DNA of 64,000 nucleotides from Whitmania pigra (Eukaryota; Annelida; Clitellata; Hirudinida; Haemopidae), in assembly GCA_021613335.1 (NCBI GenBank), contig JAJTWR010000481.1, positions 2,030,001-2,094,000 of the forward strand, read 5' to 3'. The translations under genes were made by a program, and so were the position numbers. Under the pieces are notes generated by a model. It made no database searches. It was not told the DNA's origin and was given only the letters and a program-made list of their open reading frames with translations. This document shows, piece after piece, positions 25,748-37,374 of this stretch. Positions within the stretch are counted from its first letter, which is position 1; each line of letters begins with the position of its first letter.

Positions 25748-28700
25748 CTACATAATTACATCAGAATCTTGTTTCTGAAATCGTTTTCCATCGACAAACT
25801 TCTCAGCAACTTTCACAATTTCCGAGGCCTCTTTTTCCCGATCTCCTTTGATCTGAATCTTGATCAGGGATATGTTGTGCTTGGAAAGCTTCCCTTTTGG
25901 TGGAAAGTGTTCCCCGCCCAGCTGCTCGCATACGTGTTCCGCCCAGTGTTTCGATTGGAACTCATAGAAGTCCTAAAATAAAATCCCCGATGACTCTAAA
26001 GACTCAATGGCTTGGGGCATGTAAATGGATTTTTGCTTAATAATCCACCAAAACAAAATTCTAGAAATGCATTTTCCCATGTTCCCAGTCAAAATATAAC
26101 ATAAATTTATGTAATTACTTATGTTTGACAATAATTCATACTGATAATTTATAATAGTTTGACAACAGCAACAGTATTAATCATTGATCAAGTATTACTG
26201 GTGCGAGAACCAGCCAAAAGCCTCAAGAGAGTAAAATGCAAAACAACCTTCGGAACATATGCAACTCCCATGTGGATAGGACCTTGGCTCTTGGAGAGGA
26301 GAAACAGTGGTTGCTGTGCATTGACCGCAAGGAGACCGCCAATTGCCTGAAAGAAAGCACATATTTAATTGGTCTAACCTGGTCCAAAAAGAGGCACTCA
26401 TTAGTCGTCGACCTTTATCGATCAGCTAGAATTAATATTAGGGAATTGTTTTTCATTTTGGCAAATTATTTGTGGGACAGAAATAAATATTTTGTTGAAA
26501 TTGAGACTCATCCTTACATCCCTGCTCTTTTCAAAAGGAATTTCTAAAACCATTGCACCACATTCTGATCCAGCCATCTTTTTGATGATTTCCTGAAAAG
26601 AAATAGCCATATCTAACTTAGTAATAGTTTAAATGATTTGGAAAGTTAAATGTCATAAAGTGCATAACTTAGCATAAAAAATTCATGCATACAACAAATG
26701 ACTTAGCTCGAGTAAAGGGCAAATTTATTTAAACTTATCAAATTTACATCTTTGATGGATTGACCAATGTCAGAAAGTAGCAGAGATTTTCTACTTTGAC
26801 TGATGTCAAAGTTGATCTGCTTAATTCTCTCCAGAATCTTTTCTCTATCAAGTTTTGGAATCACAAGCTCTGAAAGAAGCTGTTCAAAATGGTTTGGCAC
26901 AAACTGATTAAGTCAATTAATATTAATTAATATTTAATATTAATTTTTTGCAAACATATCAATTTTATTTATTTTAAATTTATGCATGTGAACAATTTAA
27001 GTAAAAAAATAACATGTTGAATTTATTGATTAAAACATTTTTAGGCAATACCTTTAAAACAACCACTAAAATGGTGACAAATGGTAAATAATGAACAATA
27101 ATACTTAAATAGTAGTTGAGGTCAACATTATATCATTGAAAATATAAGTAATAGCTATCTTTGTGTACATACAAGGAAATAACCCTTAGTGCATATTAAT
27201 AAATATCAGAAATTTCACTTTTATAATCAGTATCTTCTATTTATACGTCTTAGTTATGGCGATGCGTGATATCAAATTTAAGATTTAAAAGAAAAAATCA
27301 AGGTTTTGTAAAGAAACAGGATAACGTTGCTGATAAAGTTATCTTACTTTGTCGACGCATTTAATTCCATCGATTATTTCTTCGGCATTCTTCAACTCAG
27401 AGATTTCCTCAACTTTCTTCTTCAGCATATCATAATTATCAAGTGCCTAAGAAATGGAACGATTGATTACTGTGCATAAAATATATTAAAGAGCAATTCA
27501 CAAAGAACCTCTTTGGCAAAGTCTCTTGTGACGGCGGTCAATCTTTTCGTTCCCTGAACAGAACCCTCCAGGTTTGTTATGACTAACTCTTGAATGTGAT
27601 CAGTATCAGTGACATGCCTAGAATAAATAAGTGCAATTTAGCATCTGTAATTGTTCGTATAACTAGCTGCCATGTTGATGAAAGGGGGTGTGATGGCTTG
27701 GCCACTTACGTTCCTCCACACAGTTCGAGGGAAACCTGTTCTCCCGGCTGCTCTTCGTAGAACTTTGGATCCTTGTGGTCCCTCGGACATTTGCTAATTG
27801 AAACAACTTTAACGTTGTTAGGGTAAATCTGCGAACAAAACGATTGACTGCTTAATAAAAGCAATGAAAAATATTCAACATATAGATATATTTTAATATA
27901 GAAAAATCAAAAATGGTTGAAACAACTTTCCAATGTTGAATGAACTAAAAAGTGACAAATCGGAACCTCGTTCTCCAATTTGAAGAGGTGTTTGGCCCTG
28001 ATAACATCCTTGAGGGGAGCCACGAATTGGCTCACTACATACTTCCCGAGCACGATATCTCTTACCACTTTCACCACTTTTTTCAGATCTTCTGTCGTTA
28101 CTTGGGACTTTAATAATTATTAATTTACAAAAGTAATTACTTGATGATAGTTGAACTAATTAGCAGTTTGGGAAACCTTGAGGCAGCTGAACTCAAAGGT
28201 CAGATGGTCATCATTAACGAACGATCCCTGCTGTCTGACCCTGCCGAGAACCTTCTCAAGGGCGTAGTGGATGATGTGAGTGGCAGTGTGGTTTGCCATG
28301 CACCTTGTTCTGTGCTCCTGAAGAAATTGACAAACAATGCAGACAATATTGAAACTAATGATAACATAATGTAAAACTTCATAAACATGTTTCTATATAA
28401 TAAAATAACGTCTTATTAGTTAATTAAGATTATTGACTAGAGGATAACGAATCATTACATTCAGAAACAACATTTTCCCAACTGACAGCATCAATGGATG
28501 CATAAGCCACATCTCCGAGCTGAATGTTGTTATCTGCTCTTCCAATTCTGTGGAAAATATATCCTCCGCACCTGGTGATGTCCGACACCTTTCCATAGAG
28601 TTTCTGGAGAATGTCACGGTGACAATCAAGCAACAAAGTACTCAACACTATTCACTCATCACTTCTCATATGTCCACTCACCCCCGAAGGGTCTGCAAGC

Positions 28701-31700
28701 AATTCCCCGACGTCGGAAACTTGCCCACCGCCCTCGGCATAGAAGGACGTTTCATCCAAAATTACTCCGCAGTCCAAAGATCCAGCTTGAATCTCGGATA
28801 CAAATTCTTCCCCTATTTTTAGGGCCACGACTTTGCCTTTCACCGGCAGGAATTCTAAATCGGAAATACCGATTGCAAACGAGCAAGTGGAGCTATTCTT
28901 AACAATTTTAAGCATTCAATCATTAACAAATCTAAAATTATTTTTTTGGCAGTATTGCAAATTTAATTCAAAATAAATCTGTAAGTGTTTTAAATGTACA
29001 AAATTTATAAATAACAAAACTTACTGTAGCAATGCTCCGTCTCAGAATATGTTGAAACTTTATGTGAATGATCAGTTGTTGGTTTTACACCCTTTTCCAT
29101 CAGAAGGTTGACATCATGCTGGTCAAACAGAGGTTTCAGTGATTTTTGTGCCTTTGCATGAATTTTCTAAAAAAAATACCATTTTTAAAAATTTAAATAC
29201 AGGTTGGCCTAATTTGAAATTTCATACTACAGTACAAAAATAAAGTTAATTTTTAATCACAATATCAATTGATTTCAAAGCCAGGTTACAAAAGACAACT
29301 TTTATTTATTATATTTTATCATTATCATAATCATCATCATTTCAATCAGGCTCACAAATTGGTCTATCAGGACAAGCTATGCATTTTTTTTACAAATCTT
29401 CTCCAAACATTACCTGACTCAGTTTCAATTTTGTTTCATAATCTTCAGCATCGAGAGAAACGTGAAATTCCTCTGCCAGAAGAGATATGATATCAAAAGA
29501 GATCCCTTTACCAAACTTACCCTCCTGTATTTGTAAAATTTGATCCCCTGTTGAAAAGAAAGTTTTATGTAAAAAATAATCTATAATTTGAGCTCACAAC
29601 AAGTAATGCAATTGTACTTAGTACAAATGCTTTAAATTCAAAGCCTACAAAAACAACAACAACAACAAAATAAATAAATATGAACCTGTTAGTAAGTTTA
29701 CATTCCCAAATGCATGCATGGCTTTTTTCATGAGCTTTCTTCCAGTCACAACGGACTCCAGGTAGCGTTCTTCTGTTTCTTGAACCGCATCCATAATCTT
29801 ATCATAAACAATATGTGCTGCTTAATCATGGAATAATAAATAAATAAAATTTGTCAAACAAATGCCAAGTTAACCATGTTTTGGTGGTTGCAGAGATCTG
29901 GGTAAGCATCAGACTGAAATCAAATTATATTTATCAATGTTGTAATGTTTAATTAATATCTATTAATTATCATTACGCTTTGTGCAACAGCTAACAAATC
30001 AGAGTAAACTATTAAAAACATTTTCCGTCTGATAGATCCAACCAAAAATGAGCAAAAAAATCAAACCACAAATTAATAATAACTGAGATTAAATATTAAT
30101 TAGTTAATAATTAATTCCAGTGATCCTTAATTAACAAAACTCACTAAAGACTCAATGACTACTGGAACCATTGATTTCAGAAACCCTTTTGGAGCTCTTA
30201 GGATTTCATTGGCCTGGTAAAGACTTTTGTACATGACAGTCCTCAGCTTGCCTCTAAAATATTAATTTTTATTTTAAATTACTCAAAACAAAATAATCAA
30301 TTGTACAAGTAGAATAAAATTAAAATGATCAATAACACAATTAGAATTGAAAAACCTCCAAAAAATAATTTAAAGCTACTTTTTTAGCAATCTTACTACA
30401 ACTTCTAACCATAATATTTTATATATTATTATAATACATATAATAATTATATATATATAATATTTCAAACTCACTCAGACTCTTTCCTCCCTGGCATCAG
30501 GCCGTCGCCGATGGTAACCGTAAACATTCTCGAATGATCTGCAACAATTCTGTAAGCCTTGTCGACAGGATCGGTCAGGCAGCGTCCATAGGGGACCGAG
30601 TTGCAACTTTTCTGAATGTGAGAGAACAGGCCCTGGAAGAGATCCGTGTCGTAGTTGGAGGAGCTGTTGTTGAGTAGGGCCGTCAGTCGTTCCAAACCCA
30701 TCCCCGTGTCGATGTGCTTCCGAGGCAGTGGCTTCAAGGACCCGTCTGGGCGCCTTAATATGAACAACGATATTTAACGGTGATAAAAAAAGTGGTGATG
30801 TCATGTGTGGCAAATGTGTGTTATTAGTATACTTGTAGTTTGTTGATACTTTAATAAAGTGATGATAAATAATAAAATTAAAAAAAAAAGTTTATTAACT
30901 ACATGGTAATACTTTATTATTCTTTTAATGAAAATTTATAACTTGCAAAAAATTAAAATCTTATTCAGAAACACCACATATTAATGACAATTAAAGGTCA
31001 GCAAAACGGCCTTCAAAATTTAAATTTTATTTTTAAATAAAGCTTTTTTACTTGTCATATTCCATGAAGACAAGATTCCATATTTCCACAACATTGTTAG
31101 AACCAGCATTGACGAGCGTCCTACCATCCCCAATTCTTTCCTGGTGGCAGTAATGGATTTCAGTACATGGACCACAAGGCCCTGTTTCCCCCATCACCCA
31201 AAAGTTGTCTTTTGATCCAAATGGAAGAATATGGTGATCTGGTACCCTTCATTGATTTATGAATTTATTGATTTATAAATCTTAAAAAACAGCAATGTGA
31301 AGGATGGCATAACCACTCCTTTCATGCAGAAATGAGAATAACAAAAATGTTCATGCAATCAACTATATTAAAGATCTTTGAATTAATAAAATACTTCATT
31401 AATATTTAAATGTGTTTGATTATTGTTATTGTAATATTATATTGAAATTGAATAATTTCAAATAATGCATGTAAAATTTTGTAAATAAAATCTCCAAACT
31501 GATATCTACCCTATATCAAGCCATATTTCTTTGCAAGTTGCATCTGCCTTTAAATTCAGTTCCTCATCACCTTTGAAATAGGTCACAAATAGTCTCTCTT
31601 CTGGTATCTTGTAAACTTTTGTCAACAGCTCCCATGCCATTTTGCAAGCCTCAATCTGCATTTTGATACCAAACACTAGTAACTTGAAAGGTTTATTCCA

Positions 31701-32394
31701 ATTACATAAATTAATTAAGCAAGGTTAATTAGCATTATTAATAGTTATAAATGACAATGTGCCATATTCTTTGTATTTTGTACTCTAAAAAGTTAATTGG
31801 CTCACCTTTCCATAGTCATTGAATGACCAGTTTCCTAGCATCTCAAAAAATGTGTGATGGTAATGATCTCGACCAACATCGTCCAAGTCATTGTGTTTTC
31901 CTCCAACTCTAATGCATTTCTGATAATTGGTGACTCTCTTATAAGAAGCCATCTCTGTCTTTGAGTCTGCAGTGCCCAGGAATAAAGGCTTAAACTGGAG
32001 GATGATGTCATGAGTTTAAACTATAAGTTACCATTTCAGATGGTTTTCAATAAATTCTTAATTATAAAAAAATTCATAAAAATCCATTTGCACCTGATTC
32101 ATGCCAGCATTAACAAAATATGAACCATCACTTTTGCTGGAGACTACAGATGATGATGGCACAAAAAGATGATCTTTTCCAATGAAAAAATCAACAAAAG
32201 ACTTCCTTATATCTGAAGAAGTCCACAAATGGTGTCTGCGTTTGATTTGATTGTGACACCTTAAACCATGCTGTTAAAGTGAAACAGTCTATTAAATTTA
32301 TAAACAATACGAGAATATATACGCGAATGACCGTCAAACAACGTGCAAACATTAAATATTTTCATACTTTGAGAATGCTCGCTGCCTTGATCAT
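25748..32394 (-). CDS. AARS2: Alanyl-tRNA synthetase, mitochondrial type
   Basis: Charges tRNA-Ala. I trace 22 exons: 32394-32368, 32270-32094, 31994-31806, 31655-31510, 31246-31052, 30753-30475, 30253-30145, 29913-29875, 29797-29686, 29547-29414, 29166-29021, 28892-28682, 28603-28487, 28317-28177, 28107-27967, 27828-27710, 27617-27509, 27446-27348, 26903-26748, 26592-26518, 26346-26248, 25972-25748; about 1014 residues (human AARS2 985). The N-terminus (MIKAASILK, then [14 protein letters not shown]) is basic with no acidic residue, as in a mitochondrial presequence. Class II core blocks include [37 protein letters not shown] and [11 protein letters not shown]. The editing domain keeps both zinc motifs, HTATH (HxxxH) and CGGTH (CxxxH). 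The C-terminus follows the mitochondrial rather than the cytosolic enzyme. The junction of exons 11 and 12 is the only weak one: the strong donor at 29024 is out of phase and a weaker donor at 29020 restores the frame. Whether a separate cytosolic gene exists cannot be seen here. Confidence 0.93.
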
Positions 32395-33123
32395 GTTTCT
32401 CTGTTATATCAAGAACTCAAATTGCCACATTGGAGTGCTTTGCTCAAACGTAAACATATTTAAAAGTTAATTCATTTTGCCTCTTGCCAATTTTCTTGGT
32501 AAATTAAACAATTATAAGCCAGTTTGTTTTTATTTTAATAATTTAATCTTCACATCTAAGAACTTTTCGGAATTATATTTTTAGTCTTTGTATACTATAT
32601 TTCAACTCAATAAAGGTTCAAAGCTTGCTCTTAAAATTCCAGAAATAAAGAATAGTTGCTTATGATTTTCAAAAGACCCTTCTGCAATTTAAGGAAATTT
32701 AAAGTAAAAGTATCTTATCAATAAGAGACGTCATTCAGTTTTCCAGAGAAGCAGACTTGCAACTTAAAGATTAAAGAGATGACCTTTTTTTGCTCCTAGC
32801 CAAAAAGTCAGAGGTTGGCAAAAGCTAATATCGGGGGTAGACTTCAGATCTCTAATCAACTGCAAGCATCTTGCTAAATATTTGTCTGCGTTTGCAACCT
32901 TGACGGTCGTCTTTCTGCTGCAATACTACGTTGCCGAAATAAATTCATAAATCATGTCTTTTTTGGTAAATATGATATGAGACGTAATAGTTTATCGGAA
33001 TTCTGTTTACACGATTTCAAAACATAATCTCAGAGTTTACAAATGACTCGATTTAGTTGTAATTTATGAATAGATTGCCATGGCTTTCTTGAATAACTTT
33101 TCTTTCGTTGAATAATCCAATTG

Positions 33124-33306
33124 CAGTGACGTCAGAGGGGGGTGCAGAACGTACCGGGTGACACCATTTCAGGGGTTGACACCAAAATCTTAATCTTTAT
33201 GATGCATACTTTTTTTTGGGCTACCAACTTATGGCTTATGAAAGTCTTAAGGGGAGACACCATAAGTTTCCCGCTTCGTGTAACACCAACCCTAGCGACG
33301 CCACTG
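33124..33306. mobile_element. hAT-type MITE with target-site duplication
   Basis: 183-base element starting CAGTGACGTCAGAGGGG and ending CCCTAGCGACGCCACTG, that is, imperfect terminal inverted repeats of the CAGTGGCGTC type common in hAT elements. It is flanked by TCCAATTG (33116-33123) and GCCAATTG (33307-33314), an 8-base target-site duplication with one mismatch, as expected for hAT. It is far too short to encode a transposase, so non-autonomous. Superfamily is inferred from TIR and duplication length. Confidence 0.85.
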
Positions 33307-33816
33307 GCCAATTGTATTTTATTTACAATTCATATTCGCATACGAAGATATCTTTATGTATTTCATTCTCAAAGAGGATGGTAAGATGCAAATGAGGTGG
33401 CTGGGAATGGTTAATATTAGGTTATTGTCTTTTCCCCATCTTTTGCTATTAGTCAATTATATATATATATTAGTCAATATACCTTTAAACAGAAACCATA
33501 TAAATACTTTAAAATTTAGCTTAATTAAGGTAATTATTGCCTCGTGATTAGTACAAGTCACATCAAAAATTGGCAAGATAACCAAATAATGTGGAAATTC
33601 TACTATATATTCAAAGTAATAACAATATAACATGGGATTTGTTTTGAAAATAATATTCTATTTTATGTTACTCTTTTACTCTTACGAAATCGTCTTTAAT
33701 TAAAGCCAACGATATTCACATGACCGTTCTATGTGCACCAATCTAATAGAATTAAATTAATAGCAGATTTTCAGTTTTTATTACAAGATATTAGACCACA
33801 TTATCTCGTTATGCTT

Positions 33817-34140
33817 AAATTATCCGCTTTTATGTTTATGTTTTTTGCTTCAGTTTCTCGCCAGACGATTAATCCTTTTCCTGTAGCTTAGCGGTTGGAG
33901 ATGGTTAAATTTCTTGCCAGGTTTTCAGAATTTTGGTTTAATCAGTCGATAAGTATTTATGTTTAGACAAATATCAAAGTCTTGTTTGCAATTACTATGT
34001 CGGGTTCTATGTTTTTATCCGCTTTTATGACTTTTGGTTCCAGACGATTGGTCCTTTCCTCTAGTTTAGCGGTCGAAGCTGGTTGCACTCAGTGGCAGGT
34101 TTGGTTTTATCAGTTACTAATAAGTTACATTTGCATTCTC
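33817..34140. repeat. Two copies of a SINE-like repeat
   Basis: Copy 1 (about 33820-33960) and copy 2 (about 34015-34140) share TTATCCGCTTTTATG, CCAGACGATT and TAG(C/T)TTAGCGGT. TAGCTTAGCGGT matches the RNA polymerase III A box (TRGCNNAGYNGG) except for the last base; a B box is not clear in either copy. Probably a decayed tRNA-derived SINE present twice, but this is inference. Confidence 0.5.
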
Positions 34141-34300
34141 ACTGATCAAAATATGGCGTTAGTAACTTAGATTTATTATAATGTTTTTTGTAGAATGCTT
34201 CGCTTAAGGTGGTTCATAATTGGATGTTAGTATCAAAAGCGGCTAATAGATGACGACAGGATTTTAAAAGTTCAATTTTTTCAACTATTTTAGTTCTCAC

Positions 34301-34486
34301 CTCCTCAGCCATCGACATAATTGCGCGACGTCCAAAGCCTATACGCGAGGTTAATATTATCATCCGCCGAAAGGTGGTCGATGAATCCAAGAAAGGAGAT
34401 GAAGTGCCAAAAATCTTGGAAGGCCAAACAGTAAAGTCAGAAGAACTTTCGAGCGACTGAAACAAAAACTGAACTGAACTAATCAA
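34301..34486 (-). CDS. Orphan exon candidate with presequence-like peptide
   Basis: Open frame from ATG 34486 (or ATG 34363) to a strong donor at 34300 (GAGGAG|gtgaga), phase 0. The shorter form begins MIILTSRIGFGRRAIMSM, rich in Arg/Ser and hydrophobic residues like a mitochondrial presequence. No downstream exon of its own was found. Phase 0 also matches the acceptor of AlaRS exon 2 at 32270, so it could be an alternative first exon of that gene, about 2 kb upstream. Read through without splicing it would be a 90-residue ORF of unknown family. Confidence 0.25.
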
Positions 34487-35006
34487 AGTTCTTTCTAGAT
34501 GCTATGCTTGTTGACATTTATGGCTTTTCTGGCCGAGGGGAGAATTGGGAAACAATAACATAAAAAACTTTAAAATGCTTATATATGTCTCGGCGTTTGT
34601 TTTTTTTTTTTTGAAGATTTAAGTTAACTGGAAACCCAGAAATTGTTCCTCGTCGAGACACTTATCTAAATCTTAACCTAACGCTAGAGGTTGTTCGGCA
34701 CATTAAAACATATCGTCCTCAGCATTAAAGTAGCTATATGGACGCCAGCAGAAACCAGTGATTGAACTTGCTCAAGCTTAAACTTGAGATCAATATGCTA
34801 AAGATACCAACAAATTGGAGTCAAGGGAATGACATTCAACAGCTTGGAAATTTATTTGAGCCAATAAACAAACTTCAAACAGGGTGGAAGGCTCATTTGG
34901 ACAACTCTGAACATGTGTTTTAACTTAAAATCTGATTGAAAAGAACATGATCAATACCGAACCGAAAATTACAGATTAAAACTTTAATGGCGATCACAAA
35001 TTCATC

Positions 35007-37202
35007 TCAGGACAGCATGCACTGGTCATCAGTGATACCATTAATATCACTCTCCAACAACATATTCATCACAGCCCTAACCAAATAAATATTTGTGCCC
35101 TTTTTGGCATTCGGGGCAGAGTTGAAAAACATTCTTAAATCTTCAGGTTGCAACTCTTTTTGATCTTTAACGTTTGGGTTGCGTTTGTCTCTCGTAAACA
35201 TCAAGATGGCATCCATGAAAATCTGAAAAGAAGTAGCAAATGCTGCATTCCAGTGAGAAATGGCTAAAGAGCTAACAGCAAGTTGGTTTGAGACGGTTTG
35301 AAATAAAAATTCCTCAAAACGTTGACATACCAAGTCCAACTCAATAGGTTTCTGAAAGGATAGCTCAGGATTCCTTGATAAGACTGAGTCCACAATAACA
35401 ATAGTCTGCAAGCATAAATAAACTTTCCAATGATCACATTTACCTCATTTGCTATCATCATTAACATCATCATCTTACCTCGACAATGAGCTGTCGATAA
35501 GTAGGATCCTTGATCTTACTAAGCATTTGGTCCACCAAAAGAGAGAAATTCAGTTCATACTGTGTCATGTCAGACAGTGTTGGTTGCTGTCAGCAACAAT
35601 TACAAATTGTAGACATTTAGACTTTGGTTAATAATAGCTAATAAATATTTGTTTGATCAATACTATTGAAAGCAATAGCATCAAAGCATCTTGCAATAGC
35701 AGCCATTAGTATCAACACTTCAAGTAATCTGACCTGAGGAAGGATGTAGCCAGACAGTTTGATACCAGGGGGTGTCCTCTCGAGAATGTGCCAAACCCTC
35801 TCAAAGAATTCTCTTGGTACCCTGTTCAAGTATCCATCCAATTGTCTGTTCCACATTATTGACCTGATGCGCAAGCAGGAAGGAAATGGTGAAATTATAA
35901 ATTCAAATTCATTCAAATGTTGCATAGAAGGCAAGAATACCTGTCGTTGGAGTAGTATGATCCCTCACTGGGCTTCCTATCAAGGATGGTGTAAAGAAGT
36001 TTTTTGATGGCACTCGGAGACATGGAATAGAGGTTACAATTTCCTTCCCTCTGGCTGATTTCCAACTTCATTGCTTCTACCAACAGTCTATCAAAAGATA
36101 ATAAAAAACTGTTGACATGCATATAAAGAATAGTCTAGAGAGCCAATTTTTCATTAGCTTCTCAAAGTGGTAGAGTATTGCACATCCACCATTGTCTCCG
36201 TTTTTGAGAAAGAATGCAGCCTAATTATTTAATTTCTGCAGCAAACAGCCACGATAAGAAAGGGCTGAAATTTGAGTCAATTGTATCTTAAGTAAAAATA
36301 GCACAAAATAACACACCCAATTCTGATCTTCAGAATGCCATTGAATAGTTCGGGCATAGAAGTAATAAAAGTGCCAATGTTGATGATCAGTTCCTGTTGG
36401 AGTACAGCCTGGAAGGGATCGTGAGGGTAGAGATTCTTGTAGAGAATTTCCTTGATCTCGTCGGGCGTCATCGGTTTGTCGATCACATGTTCCGGAAAGG
36501 TGAACACGCTAATGGTAAGCTGGAAATCAGAACGAGATCGGACACTAACGTTTACGTTTGTATCTTTTGCAATTGGCAGTTTTTCCCTACTATATGCACA
36601 GCAAGAGGCAATGAACTGTCAAAATAGTACTACTTCCCAAGGTTATTTGTGGCAAAGCGAGCCAGATTGGGAACACTTAGAACCAGCCTTAGCGCAATGA
36701 CTGTATCTTTGACCATCAGATGTAAGAACACAAACCTATGAACTAGCTTGCCCTTTTAGGACATTTATGAACATTTTGAAAATTCAATTATGGTTAAACC
36801 GAGATGTATGACACTCAATCAGCACTAGTAAAATGATATGGAAAGAATCAATAGTTAAAAAGGCGAAAAATGCAAATTAGCTTAATAATAATTAGCAACA
36901 ATCAATGTCAAAGTTAATCAACAGTTAATGATGGCAAACATAGTCACAAAAAACTTTTCAATAATTTAAGACCCTTTGTCTCACCTGTTTTCCCCTTACA
37001 AGTATGGCAGTAATCGACGGAGCCAGACTGTCCACCAACTTGCCGAGAATACTGGAGCAGTACCTGACTATACTCCTTAACAATTAAATGAAATTTATTT
37101 TATTAACCTAACTTGTGTTAATATTGCTCGTAAAGTAATATCATCACCATTGCTCAAAATAAATTATTGAATACAATGTTATTAGATTATATTATATTAG
37201 AT

Positions 37203-37257
<55 letters not shown>

Positions 37258-37283
37258 TAATAATAATAATAATAATAATGATG

Positions 37284-37374
<91 letters not shown>

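Larger units (their letters stand above)
32395..35006. other. 2.6 kb interval with transposon relics
   Basis: Between the AlaRS start and the end of the phosphorylase kinase gene, both minus strand. Contains a complete small hAT-type element, a duplicated SINE-like repeat and one orphan exon candidate (separate entries). Otherwise AT-rich and stop-rich. Confidence 0.55.
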
